Shown: positions 1 through 8,260 of the stretch, piece by piece
Layout of the letters: each line of letters begins with the position of its first letter
Position numbering within the stretch: position 1 is the first letter of the stretch
Assembly: GCA_018623655.1 (NCBI GenBank)
Contig: JAAZVG010000003.1
Coordinates: 1 to 34,303 of the forward strand
DNA from: Flavobacteriaceae bacterium
GTDB taxonomy: Bacteria; Bacteroidota; Bacteroidia; Flavobacteriales; Flavobacteriaceae
Reading direction: 5' to 3'
DNA: 34,303 nucleotides
Notes under the pieces: generated by a model
What the model was told of the DNA's origin: nothing
Database searches by the model: none
The model's input: only the letters and a program-made list of their open reading frames with translations
Made by a program: the position numbers and the translations under genes

Positions 1-1525
1 AAGAGATTTTGTTTTCGTACTCTTTAAGTTCTTCGGTGATATAGCGTTCTGCATTGACAAGAGTTTGTTTTCGGATCCACGCTTCAGGAACTTTATCTTT
101 ATGGGTGTTTCGCACCTCGATGTAATACCCGAAAATGCTATTCGATGCGATTTTTAAAGAGGTAATTCCTGTTCTTTCGATTTCTCTTTCGAGTAATGCA
201 TTAAGATGATTGTGCCCTTTTTCAGAAAGTGATCGCAGCTCATCGAGTTCTTCGCTTACTCCAGTTCTAATTACGCCTCCCTTTGATACTAAAGCGGGAG
301 GGTTGTCTTCTAAATGCGAATCGAGTAATTCTGATATAGAAGTAATTATCTGCTTGTCAATAGAAGAATGGTAAGAACTAGACTGTAAAAGGTTTATTAG
401 TTCTGAGATCCTACACAAAGAAGAGGAAAGCGCTTTAAGCTCCTTAGGGTGTACGCGTGCAGTTGCAATTTTTGCTACTACTCGTTCTATATCGATGCAT
501 TTAGACAGAATAACACGAACCGATTCGAAAAGATTATCTATCTGCAGTTCTGCAACCTTTTGATATCTCTTTTCAATTTCCTTCCGATTGGTTAATGGTA
601 GTCCGATCCATCGTTTTAGGAGACGACCACCCATCGCCGTTTGACTATGATCGATGATATCAATGAGTGCTGTTCCTCCGGTTTGAAGCGGATGAAAGAG
701 TTCTAAGTTTCTGATGCTGAAATGATCCAACCATAGCGTCTCCTCTGGTGTGATTTGCTTAATAGATTGGATATGTCCTAGTTTATCATTTCTAGTTTCC
801 CCTAAATAGTGAAGAATAGCTCCCGCACATATTATGCTATCTGTTCTATTATCTAATCCGAATCCGCGAAGATTATGTGTCTTGAAATGGGATAGTAGTT
901 TTTCGTTAGCGAAGCTTTCCCCGAAAATCCAAGAATCTAAGATAAATAGGGGTTTTCCTTGTAGAGACTCTTGAATCTCATTTCGTTGAGGCTTTGAAAT
1001 CAGGATTTCAGAGGGGTTAAACTGTGCTAATAATTTTAGAATGTATGATTCAGAACCTTCAGCTACTGAAAATTCACCGGTAGACACATCCGCTAAGGCG
1101 AGTGCATACTTCTTATCTCCTTTATAGATAGAAGCTAAAAAATTGTTGGTTTTAGAATCGAGTAACTCGCTTTCATAAGTGACTCCTGGAGTGATTATTT
1201 CTGTAATCCCTCTTTTTACAATTCCTTTTGTTTGACTCGCGTCTTCTAACTGATCACATATAGCCACTCGTTCACCCGCTTTTACTAATTTGTATAAATA
1301 GGTGTTCAAGGCGTGATGAGGAAATCCAGCGAGTGGAGTTTGGTCACCTCCGTTATTGCGAGCAGTCAGCACAATACCTAATATTTTAGCTGTTTTTTCG
1401 GCATCTGAACCAAAGGTTTCATAAAAGTCTCCAACTCTGAAAAGAAGTAATGCAGTAGGATGCTTTGCTTTTATTGCATCGTACTGTTGCATTAGGGGAG
1501 TGGTGCTCTTCTTGTTTTTTGCCAT
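1..1525 (-). CDS. mutS: DNA mismatch repair protein MutS (N-terminal 508 codons; 3' end outside window)
   Basis: Partial gene cut by the left edge. MutS recognises base mismatches and small loops and recruits MutL. Translating the - strand from the ATG at 1525 gives an open frame to base 1. The mismatch-reading Phe-x-Glu motif is at residues 34-36 (in RVGDFYETF), inside a typical domain I. It is followed by connector, core and clamp domains ending in the clamp segment NAERYITEELKEYE near the edge. The ATPase domain with Walker motifs lies outside the window and cannot be judged. The start is supported by conserved text right after it (TPLMQQYDAIKAKHP). The gene diverges from the RNA methylase gene with only 15 bases between the start codons. 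Identity is firm; completeness is unknown. Confidence 0.97.
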   Translation of the reverse strand, partial: MAKNKKSTTPLMQQYDAIKAKHPTALLLFRVGDFYETFGSDAEKTAKILGIVLTARNNGGDQTPLAGFPHHALNTYLYKLVKAGERVAICDQLEDASQTKGIVKRGITEIITPGVTYESELLDSKTNNFLASIYKGDKKYALALADVSTGEFSVAEGSESYILKLLAQFNPSEILISKPQRNEIQESLQGKPLFILDSWIFGESFANEKLLSHFKTHNLRGFGLDNRTDSIICAGAILHYLGETRNDKLGHIQSIKQITPEETLWLDHFSIRNLELFHPLQTGGTALIDIIDHSQTAMGGRLLKRWIGLPLTNRKEIEKRYQKVAELQIDNLFESVRVILSKCIDIERVVAKIATARVHPKELKALSSSLCRISELINLLQSSSYHSSIDKQIITSISELLDSHLEDNPPALVSKGGVIRTGVSEELDELRSLSEKGHNHLNALLEREIERTGITSLKIASNSIFGYYIEVRNTHKDKVPEAWIRKQTLVNAERYITEELKEYENKIS

Positions 1526-1532
1526 AGCTTTG
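1525..1532 (+). promoter_or_regulatory. Putative -7 box (TAGCTTTG) of the TrmH-family gene
   Basis: This is a perfect TAnnTTTG match on the + strand and covers the first base of the divergent mutS start codon. Transcription would start a few bases before the ATG at 1541, giving an almost leaderless message. No TTG is seen at the ideal -33 spacing. Confidence 0.5.
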
Positions 1533-1533
1533 T

Positions 1534-1541
1534 CGAAAATA
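1534..1541 (-). promoter_or_regulatory. Possible -7 box of mutS (one mismatch)
   Basis: On the - strand this reads TATTTTCG, one mismatch from the Bacteroidota TAnnTTTG box. It lies only 8 bases before the mutS ATG, so the message would have a leader of a few bases. It overlaps the start codon of the divergent gene. No clear -33 TTG is visible. Confidence 0.35.
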
Positions 1542-2086
1542 TGAAAACTCCCTTTATTAAAACCGAAAATCAGGCATTAGGTCGACCCGACATCGATACT
1601 TTTAAGTCGATTGATAAGCGTCTGATCGTTGTGCTTGATGAGGTTAGAAGTGCCCATAACGTGGGATCTATCTTTAGAAGCTCGGATGCCTTTCTAGTTG
1701 AAGAGGTTTTTCTTTGTGGAATTACGCCAACTCCACCGAGTAAAGAAATTCGCAAAACAGCATTAGGAGCCGAGCAAAGTGTAGCTTGGAGTAAATGGTC
1801 ATCTACTCTGGAAGCTATTGAAGAATTGAAACGTCGGGATTATGAAATATGGGCAATTGAACAAGCTTCTTCAGCCACAGATTTAAGAGACTTTACTCCT
1901 ATGTCTAGCAAGAAATACGCTTTAGTCTTCGGTAATGAAGTTTTTGGAGTTGATCAAGAGGTAATCAATCAGTGTGATGGAGTAATTGAAATCGCTCAAG
2001 GAGGAACAAAGCACTCATTGAATGTCTCTGTTTCTGCGGGGGTAGTACTTTGGCATTGCTTTAGACAAAATCAAAAAACCCCTTGA
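1541..2086 (+). CDS. TrmH/SpoU-family RNA 2'-O-methyltransferase
   Basis: Predicted SAM-dependent methylase of the SPOUT class that modifies ribose 2'-OH groups in tRNA or rRNA. The 181-residue protein has the three family motifs: motif 1 NVGSIFR at residues 40-46 with the catalytic Arg, motif 2 LVFGNEVFG at 128-136, and motif 3 SLNVSVSAG at 159-168. It lacks the N-terminal substrate-binding domain of RlmB-type enzymes, so it looks more like the short TrmH/TrmL class. The target nucleotide cannot be read from sequence. The stop codon lies inside the terminator stem that follows. The gene is probably monocistronic and nearly leaderless. Confidence 0.9.
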   Translation: MKTPFIKTENQALGRPDIDTFKSIDKRLIVVLDEVRSAHNVGSIFRSSDAFLVEEVFLCGITPTPPSKEIRKTALGAEQSVAWSKWSSTLEAIEELKRRDYEIWAIEQASSATDLRDFTPMSSKKYALVFGNEVFGVDQEVINQCDGVIEIAQGGTKHSLNVSVSAGVVLWHCFRQNQKTP

Positions 2087-2109
2087 ATAACATTCAAAGG
2101 GTTTTTTTT
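2072..2109 (+). terminator. Intrinsic terminator of the TrmH-family gene
   Basis: The arm AACCCCTTGAA (2077-2087) pairs with TTCAAAGGGTT (2093-2103) with a single mismatch and a five-base loop, followed by a T-run. An A-run precedes the stem, so it may also work for the convergent gene. The methylase stop codon (2084-2086) is part of the left arm. The remaining bases up to 2179 show no gene or clear signal. Confidence 0.8.
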
Positions 2110-2179
2110 AGTTTGAGTTAGTTAGCAAAAAATGCTGGGTCTAAATAACTAAGTGTTTTGATGAAATGCAACTATTTTC

Positions 2180-3352
2180 TTAAAAAAGTGTTAATCCTTT
2201 CTTTGTTCGGGTGTTTTTTTTGGTTTGTCTTTTCCAATGAACCTCGAGTAATGCATCCTCGATTTGTTGAATGACCATGCTTAAGAAGTCAGGGTGTTCG
2301 TAGCCAGGGTATTGGCTAAGATCGATGACGAGTATGTTCCATCGTTTTTGCCTTTTAACGAAGTTTTGGTATCCCTTAGTGATTGATTTTAGATATTCTG
2401 GATCAATATCCTGTTCGTAGCTGCGTCCTCTTTTTTTTATGTTTTCAAGGATTCTGTCTAGGTTATTTTCAAGAAGAACGTATAGTCCAGGTGCCCTAAG
2501 TAGGCGTTCACCCCAGCGATAATAACGACTAAAAAGTTCGAAATCAACTTTATTTAGATTGTTTTTGGCAAAGAGTAGCGATTTCGATAGGTGGTAGTCG
2601 CTAATCAGACCTTCTGCTGTTTGATTGCTTTTTAATGCATCAAATCGATCGAGCAAAAAATTTAATTCAACAGGAAGAGCATACACCTTAGGATCCTTGT
2701 AAAAAGACTCTAAATAAGGGTTTTCGTCGAAACGCTCAAATCTTGAAGTAAGTTCATATCGCTCTGTAATCGCTTTACATAGGGTGCTTTTACCTACGCC
2801 TATACAGCCTTCTATCACAATGCTCTTACTTGTGCTCCAAAGCTCTTTTTTACTTCTTAAAAGACTTGTCTTAGTCTTAGTTAGAAGTTGAGATTTGTCA
2901 TTCTCTAGTATTTTCTTCAATTCTTCTATGGGTTTACCCATGACCTCTAGATGAGGAGCGATCTCATGAAGCGGTTCGATTACAAAACGGCGTTGACTCA
3001 TTCTTGGATGTGGAAGGTCAAGTGAAGTAGTTTTTACTTCATTAGGCCCTATAAGAAGGTCAATATCTATAACTCGGTCTTCATAACCTTTTTTATTTCG
3101 TATTCTGCCAAATGATCTTTCAATTTCTAAACACTGCTGCAACAGGTTTTCTGCGGATATCTCAGATTCTAACTCTATACAAGCATTCAAAAAATTTTCA
3201 CCTTCAAAACCCATTGCTGGACTTTCGTAAACCGATGAGACTAGTCTTACGTCTCCTAACTGTTCAGCTAGGGTAAACAAAGCATTTTGAAGTAAGAGTA
3301 AACGATCTCCTTGATTACTGCCAACTCCGATATAATAGGTATTTGCTATCAC
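2180..3352 (-). CDS. folK: Fused HPPK (FolK) and deoxynucleoside kinase-like protein
   Basis: A 390-residue fusion. Residues 1-150 are 6-hydroxymethyl-7,8-dihydropterin pyrophosphokinase, the folate-pathway enzyme that moves pyrophosphate from ATP to the pterin: GSNQGDR at 11-17, YESPAMG at 42-48, RVIDIDLL at 93-100, LPHPRM at 113-118. A linker of about 25 residues leads to a deoxynucleoside kinase-like domain (177-370) with P-loop GCIGVGKS at 182-189 and lid KKRGRSYE at 306-313. In the kinase half, the base-contacting Gln of the family is Glu229, and the usual Asp-Arg motif is Asp252-Tyr253, so its substrate may differ or be lost. The fusion occurs in other Bacteroidota. The start is GTG; the near-consensus box TACTTTCG (3359-3366, - strand) puts transcription almost at this codon. 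Confidence 0.92.
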   Translation of the reverse strand: MIANTYYIGVGSNQGDRLLLLQNALFTLAEQLGDVRLVSSVYESPAMGFEGENFLNACIELESEISAENLLQQCLEIERSFGRIRNKKGYEDRVIDIDLLIGPNEVKTTSLDLPHPRMSQRRFVIEPLHEIAPHLEVMGKPIEELKKILENDKSQLLTKTKTSLLRSKKELWSTSKSIVIEGCIGVGKSTLCKAITERYELTSRFERFDENPYLESFYKDPKVYALPVELNFLLDRFDALKSNQTAEGLISDYHLSKSLLFAKNNLNKVDFELFSRYYRWGERLLRAPGLYVLLENNLDRILENIKKRGRSYEQDIDPEYLKSITKGYQNFVKRQKRWNILVIDLSQYPGYEHPDFLSMVIQQIEDALLEVHWKRQTKKNTRTKKGLTLF

Positions 3353-3358
3353 GACCTC

Positions 3359-3366
3359 CGAAAGTA
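3359..3366 (-). promoter_or_regulatory. Possible -7 box of folK-dNK (TACTTTCG)
   Basis: One mismatch from TAnnTTTG on the - strand, ending 6 bases before the GTG start at 3352. A GGAGG follows directly on the - strand. The spacing implies a very short or absent leader. No convincing -33 element. Confidence 0.35.
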
Positions 3367-3415
3367 CAAAAAGGCTTGAACTTTCAGTATCTTTAAGGCT
3401 TTAATACTTCGTGCT

Positions 3416-5188
3416 ATGAATTTTTTTAAACGTTTTATCGCTTCATTCTTTGCCGTCATCGCAGCATTTTGGTTTATGGGTATCGTACTGATACTTATCC
3501 TTGCAGCAATTGGTAGTGCTGATGGTACCCCATCAGTCGCAAATGGATCGGTTTTAAAAATCTCGTTGAATCGACCTATTGTAGACTATAAAGGGGGTTC
3601 GGGAGACGATCCGTTCTCGGTACTTTTTGAAGAAACTACTGCCCTAGATGAGGTGGTTGCATCTGTTAATGCTGCAGCCAAAGATGATCGTATTTCAGGT
3701 ATAAGTCTCGAGACTCCATTCTTTTTTGGTGGATGGGGGCAAGCTGAAACCCTTCGCAATGCACTTATCGGTTTTAAAAATTCCGGAAAATTCATATATG
3801 CCTACGGAGATTCCTACTCGCAGAAGTCTTTCTACTTATCCTCTGTGGCAGACAGTTTATTTGTAACTCCAACTGGTTTCGTTGATTTACGAGGGCTTTC
3901 TTCCGAACTCACCTATTACAAGTCGTTTCAGGAAAAATCTGGATTGCGTATGGAAGTGATTCGCCACGGTAAATATAAGGCTGCTGTTGAACCATACCTT
4001 AATGATGCGCCATCTAAAGAGAATACTGAACAAATTCAAGAACTAATCGACGGGTTATGGGATGTAGTCGGATCTCAAATGGCGAATCAGAAAGAAGTTT
4101 CAAGAGCAGATTTTGAAGGCTGGGTAAATGATTTGGTGACCAATAATTTGGAGAAGGCTACTTCGCTTGGCGTGATTGGGGGTCTTGTCTATGAGGATCA
4201 GTACGAGGAGTCGTTAAAGCGCGCTGTTGGTGCCTCTAAGAATGATTTGAAGGCTTCTTCGAAGTTGAATAAAATTTCCACTAATTCGTATCACAAAACG
4301 ATTGAATCGGTTCAAGTTGATACTTCAGATAGAATAGCACTAGTTTACGCACAAGGAAGTATTTTGTACGGTGAAGGTTCACCCACTATTATGGGACAAG
4401 AAACCATGAATAAAGCTTTAAAAAGCGCTCGCGAAGATCGAAATGTAAAAGCGGTGGTTATGCGTATTAACTCTCCTGGCGGCAGTGCATTAACCTCTGA
4501 CCTTATCTGGAGAGAAGTAGAAAAAACAGCTAGAGAAAAACCTGTTGTTGTTTCTATATCAGATGTCGCAGCCTCAGGCGGCTACTATATTGCTGCTCCT
4601 GCAACCTACATTATCGCTCAACCGACTTCAATAACTGGTTCGATAGGGGTTTTTGGTACCTTACCTAATGCATCAGAACTCGCAGAGGATTGGGGTATTT
4701 CTTCATATACGTTGAGTACTCATGAACGCTCGGCAACATATTCACCACTTCGGCCTCTAAGTGATTCTTTTAGAGCAGAACTTACCCAAGGAATTGAACA
4801 GACTTACCAGACTTTCTTAGAACGCGTAGCTTCGGGGAGATCGATGTCGATCGATGAAGTAGATGCTATTGCTCAGGGACGAGTTTACTTGGCTTCAAAG
4901 GCTAAAGAAATTGGTCTTGTGGATGAAATCGGAACATTTGATGATGCGATTAACAAGGCTGCTGAGCTTGCTGAAATCGATGAGTTTAAGCTGAGAGAAT
5001 ATCCGAGGTATAAATCTGATTTTGAACGTTTGTTAGGAGATTTACCTACAGCCGGTATTTCAACACTTCATTCGAATTTACCTGGTTTTATTTCTAATTA
5101 CCTTAGTTTTTGGGAGACAGTACAAGAAGAAAATGGAAAATATAATCGTATTCAAACACGTTTACCATTTGACTTAAATATTGAGTAG
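3416..5188 (+). CDS. sppA: Signal peptide peptidase SppA, 67-kDa type
   Basis: Membrane-anchored serine protease that degrades cleaved signal peptides. The 590-residue length fits the double-domain form. An N-terminal membrane anchor spans about residues 8-33. The N-terminal repeat carries the general-base lysine, Lys188 in HGKYKAAVEPYL. The C-terminal repeat carries the nucleophile, Ser387 in SDVAASGGYY, followed by the conserved TGSIGVFG. This Ser/Lys pair in separate repeats matches the E. coli Lys209/Ser409 arrangement. The stop codon overlaps the GTG start of the next gene by one base, so the two are probably translated together. A weak -7-like box TATCTTTA lies at 3388-3395. Confidence 0.95.
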   Translation: MNFFKRFIASFFAVIAAFWFMGIVLILILAAIGSADGTPSVANGSVLKISLNRPIVDYKGGSGDDPFSVLFEETTALDEVVASVNAAAKDDRISGISLETPFFFGGWGQAETLRNALIGFKNSGKFIYAYGDSYSQKSFYLSSVADSLFVTPTGFVDLRGLSSELTYYKSFQEKSGLRMEVIRHGKYKAAVEPYLNDAPSKENTEQIQELIDGLWDVVGSQMANQKEVSRADFEGWVNDLVTNNLEKATSLGVIGGLVYEDQYEESLKRAVGASKNDLKASSKLNKISTNSYHKTIESVQVDTSDRIALVYAQGSILYGEGSPTIMGQETMNKALKSAREDRNVKAVVMRINSPGGSALTSDLIWREVEKTAREKPVVVSISDVAASGGYYIAAPATYIIAQPTSITGSIGVFGTLPNASELAEDWGISSYTLSTHERSATYSPLRPLSDSFRAELTQGIEQTYQTFLERVASGRSMSIDEVDAIAQGRVYLASKAKEIGLVDEIGTFDDAINKAAELAEIDEFKLREYPRYKSDFERLLGDLPTAGISTLHSNLPGFISNYLSFWETVQEENGKYNRIQTRLPFDLNIE

Positions 5189-5904
5189 TGTTGTTCGAAA
5201 AACGACAAAAAGCTTTTTACCTCTTTTTGATATTATCAGGGTTGTTTATCACTTCTTTAGTGGTTTCAAACCTTATTTTTCAAAAGTTTTTTTATTGGTC
5301 TCCTTTTGGTGAAGTAAGCTTGTTTTCTACTCCATTATTTGAGCTCTCAGTAGGTATTTTACCCTATCCATTAACATTTTTAATTACCGATTTGATTTCA
5401 GAAATCTATGGTAAAAAAATGGCAAATAAAGTGGTTGTAGTGGGGATTATTGCTTCGGTTTTTTCGCTATTAATTGTTTACACAGCTTCTTTTGTTAGCG
5501 CTACAGATTGGTCGCCGGTGAGCGATGGGATGTTTTCAAAGGTTTTTGGAAATACGCTAATAGCTGTTTTTTCCTCTATGATGGCCTATTTGTTAGCTCA
5601 GTTTGTGGATATTCAGATCTACCACTTTTGGAAAGGCCTCACCAAGGGTAAACATCTTTGGCTCAGAAATAACTTTTCTACCTTTTCTTCACAACTAATC
5701 GATACTACATCGGTTGTGTTATTGCTTTGTTTTTTTGGTGAAATTGAGTGGAGTCGTTTTACAGGACTTGTTCTATCTGGATTTCTATTTAAGGCGTTAA
5801 TTGCCCTTTGTGACACTCCGATTCTTTATTTGTTGGTTTATGGCTGTCGTAGTTACTTCAAATTAGAAGTGAATGAAGAAATCGAGTTATTTAAGCCTAA
5901 TTAA
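5188..5904 (+). CDS. Queuosine precursor transporter, YhhQ/VUT family
   Basis: Predicted inner-membrane importer of a queuosine precursor such as preQ0, used for tRNA wobble modification. The 238-residue protein has about six hydrophobic segments and the family signature around residues 60-80 (PLTFLITDLISEIYGKK), plus a conserved late segment around LRNNFSTFSSQLIDT. It starts at GTG, overlapping the sppA TAG by one base (TAGTG); no ATG exists nearby in frame. The 3' end overlaps the convergent DUF2797 gene by 8 bases. Substrate is inferred from family; no queuosine biosynthesis gene is in the window. Confidence 0.88.
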   Translation: MLFEKRQKAFYLFLILSGLFITSLVVSNLIFQKFFYWSPFGEVSLFSTPLFELSVGILPYPLTFLITDLISEIYGKKMANKVVVVGIIASVFSLLIVYTASFVSATDWSPVSDGMFSKVFGNTLIAVFSSMMAYLLAQFVDIQIYHFWKGLTKGKHLWLRNNFSTFSSQLIDTTSVVLLLCFFGEIEWSRFTGLVLSGFLFKALIALCDTPILYLLVYGCRSYFKLEVNEEIELFKPN

Positions 5905-6688
5905 GCCGTATTTCCACTCGATATCCTTCGTGTGATCGGACGTTGAATACTCTTCCATCCTCGAAAAGTAAATATTGCCCTTTGATGCCTACAAGTGCCC
6001 CATTCAGTTCAGGCTCTTTGCTAAGGTTGGTACTCTGTATATCTTTACCTTTTGGCTCAAAGGGAAAGTTAATCTCAACTACTTCGTTTTCAACAATAAA
6101 GCTTTTAACTTGTTCTGGTAAATAAGCTTTCAGAGAATTCCAATGTTGCTTAAGATCAAGACAAACTTCTTTCTTTGACAACATCACACGAAAGTTGGTT
6201 TTATCACTAATGTGCTTCTTTAGCGCTACCTCAGCAACCCCAGCGAGATATCGATTAGGAACCTCTAATATGGTAAGAGCTTGGTGGGCTCCCTGATCAA
6301 TCCATCGTGTAGGGAGTTGTTTTTTTCTAGTGATCCCAACTTTTATTGCCCCTGTATTAGAAAGATAAACCACATGAGGTTGTAGCTGTATTTGTTTTTC
6401 GAATTCAAGATCCCTGTCCTCAACACCAAGATGCGCTTTACTCTCTTCAGGTTTCATAATCCAACTTCCAGCCATCGGTGATTCAAAGAAGCATTTTTTA
6501 CAGAAACCTTGTCTAAAAATTCCATGATCATCACCACAGTTGAGGCATTGAAATCCTGTGTGTTTCACTTGAATTGATTTACCAATGAGTTGATTGACCT
6601 GCAATAAATCATTTTCGATAGGGAGAAAGTAGTTGATCGGACTGAAATCTTCAGTTTCCATCTTCTTTAGTACCGTCTGAAAAAGCAT
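5897..6688 (-). CDS. DUF2797-family protein (Cys4 zinc-binding site plus GIY-YIG-like segment)
   Basis: A 263-residue protein of the DUF2797 family, function unproven. Residues 48, 51, 63 and 66 are cysteines in a CxxC-x11-CxxC pattern, a probable zinc site. Residues 106-134 (starting VVYLSNTGAIKVGITR) resemble the first strand-turn-strand of GIY-YIG/T5orf172 nuclease folds, with an Arg in QLPTRW. That similarity makes nucleic-acid binding or cleavage possible but is inference. It diverges from the GH3-family gene with about 48 bases between, a pairing I believe recurs in Flavobacteria. Its end overlaps the transporter gene on the other strand. Confidence 0.82.
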   Translation of the reverse strand: MLFQTVLKKMETEDFSPINYFLPIENDLLQVNQLIGKSIQVKHTGFQCLNCGDDHGIFRQGFCKKCFFESPMAGSWIMKPEESKAHLGVEDRDLEFEKQIQLQPHVVYLSNTGAIKVGITRKKQLPTRWIDQGAHQALTILEVPNRYLAGVAEVALKKHISDKTNFRVMLSKKEVCLDLKQHWNSLKAYLPEQVKSFIVENEVVEINFPFEPKGKDIQSTNLSKEPELNGALVGIKGQYLLFEDGRVFNVRSHEGYRVEIRLN

Positions 6689-6701
6689 AGAAAGGGATGT
6701 G

Positions 6702-6709
6702 TATATTTG
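6702..6709 (+). promoter_or_regulatory. Putative -7 box (TATATTTG) of the GH3-family gene
   Basis: Perfect TAnnTTTG match. A TTG codon that would extend the downstream frame to 6707 lies inside this box, so the real start must be downstream (6737 or 6740), leaving a leader of about 23 bases. Confidence 0.6.
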
Positions 6710-6736
6710 AACTTCACAACCTCTAATGTACGAATA

Positions 6737-8260
6737 ATGATGCTGCCTCTTTTTAATTCGGTTGCCTCCTGGTTACTCAAGAAAAGATTTCATCAGATAC
6801 AGCTATTTGTGAAATATCCGGCAGAGGTTCAATACGAATTGCTGCAGAACTTACTCGAAACCGCTTTAGAAACCGAAATAGGTAAACAATATGACTTTAA
6901 AAGTATTCATTCCTATGAAGAGTTTGCTGCTAGAGTACCTATTGTGACCTATGAGAATATTGCTGATCAAATTCAAAGAACACGGGAGGGAGAACAAAAT
7001 ATTTTTTGGCCGACTACGATAAAATGGTTTGCTAAAAGTAGTGGGACAACGAATGCAAAAAGCAAATTTATCCCAGTTAGTCAGGAGGCACTTGATGATT
7101 GTCATTATAAAAGTGGGAAAGACCTTCTTTCACTCTATTTAAATAACAACGAAAATTCAAAGCTCTTTAAAGGTAAAAGCCTAAGACTCGGTGGGAGTAA
7201 AGAGTTATACAAAAACAAAGGTTCTTATTTTGGTGATTTATCGGCCATACTTATTGACAATCTACCCAAGTGGGCTGAATATAGCTGCACACCTAGCAAT
7301 CGAGTGTCCCTACTTCCTGATTGGGAAACTAAAATTGCTGCGATTATCTCTGAAAGCACTAAGGAAAATGTTACTTCATTGGCGGGAGTGCCTTCTTGGA
7401 TGCTTGTCTTGCTGAATGAAATTAATACCTATGCAGGTACCGATCATCTATTTGAAATCTGGGAAAATCTTGAAGTGTATTTTCATGGTGGGGTAAGTTT
7501 TACTCCGTATCGCGGACAATACGAACGATTGCTTCCTAGAAGTAACTTCAAATACTATGAGATTTATAATGCTTCTGAAGGATTCTTTGCTATTCAAGAT
7601 CGCAATTACCAGAATGACCTACTTTTAATGCTTGATTATGGTATTTTTTATGAGTTCATTGCGTTAGATACCTTAGGTAGTTTAGGAGAACGGGCGTTAC
7701 CTATTTGGCAAGTGGAATTAGGGGTAAACTACGCCATGGTTATTACTACAAATGCCGGTCTATGGCGTTATATTGTTGGAGATACTATTCGATTCACCTC
7801 TTTAGATCCTTATCGAATTAAAATTACTGGAAGAACCAAGCACTTTATCAATGTATTTGGAGAAGAATTAATGGTTGAAAACGCAGAACAAGGCCTGAGA
7901 AGAGCCTGTGAACAAACCGGTGCAAGTGTCAGCGATTATACGGTCGCTCCTATTTTCATGTCTGAAACCAAAAAAGGATCCCATCAGTGGCTTATTGAAT
8001 TTAATCGAAAACCTTCAGACTACGACCAATTCATGCAAGTCTTAGACGAGTCGCTGCAAAGCCTTAATTCGGATTATGAGGCTAAGCGATTAAAAGATAT
8101 TACGTTGAGATTACCCGAGTTAGTTGTCGCTAAACCAAAGCTCTTTTATCATTGGATGGATCGGCAAAATAAGGTTGGAGGACAACATAAAATACCCAGG
8201 TTATCGAACAGTAGAATCTACATGGATGAGTTGTTAACACTCAACAAAATAATGAGCTAG
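6737..8260 (+). CDS. GH3-family adenylate-forming enzyme (acyl-amidosynthetase-like)
   Basis: Homolog of plant GH3 (auxin-responsive promoter family) enzymes, which activate carboxylic acids as acyl-adenylates and join them to amino acids. The bacterial substrate is unknown. The 507-residue protein shows the ATP/AMP motifs SSGTTNAKSK (101-110) and YNASEGFFA (277-285), then LWRYIVGDTIRF further on. Start chosen at the first of two adjacent ATGs (6737, 6740): the longer frame begins inside the -7 box, and the sequence LPLFNSVASWLLKKR right after the ATGs is where family similarity begins. The 3' end overlaps clpX on the other strand by 4 bases with no terminator between. Confidence 0.88.
   Translation: MMLPLFNSVASWLLKKRFHQIQLFVKYPAEVQYELLQNLLETALETEIGKQYDFKSIHSYEEFAARVPIVTYENIADQIQRTREGEQNIFWPTTIKWFAKSSGTTNAKSKFIPVSQEALDDCHYKSGKDLLSLYLNNNENSKLFKGKSLRLGGSKELYKNKGSYFGDLSAILIDNLPKWAEYSCTPSNRVSLLPDWETKIAAIISESTKENVTSLAGVPSWMLVLLNEINTYAGTDHLFEIWENLEVYFHGGVSFTPYRGQYERLLPRSNFKYYEIYNASEGFFAIQDRNYQNDLLLMLDYGIFYEFIALDTLGSLGERALPIWQVELGVNYAMVITTNAGLWRYIVGDTIRFTSLDPYRIKITGRTKHFINVFGEELMVENAEQGLRRACEQTGASVSDYTVAPIFMSETKKGSHQWLIEFNRKPSDYDQFMQVLDESLQSLNSDYEAKRLKDITLRLPELVVAKPKLFYHWMDRQNKVGGQHKIPRLSNSRIYMDELLTLNKIMS

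Noticed and set aside
6707..6736. TTG-started extension of the GH3-family gene
   Set aside because: The TTG is part of the -7 box TATATTTG, so it would not be in the message.
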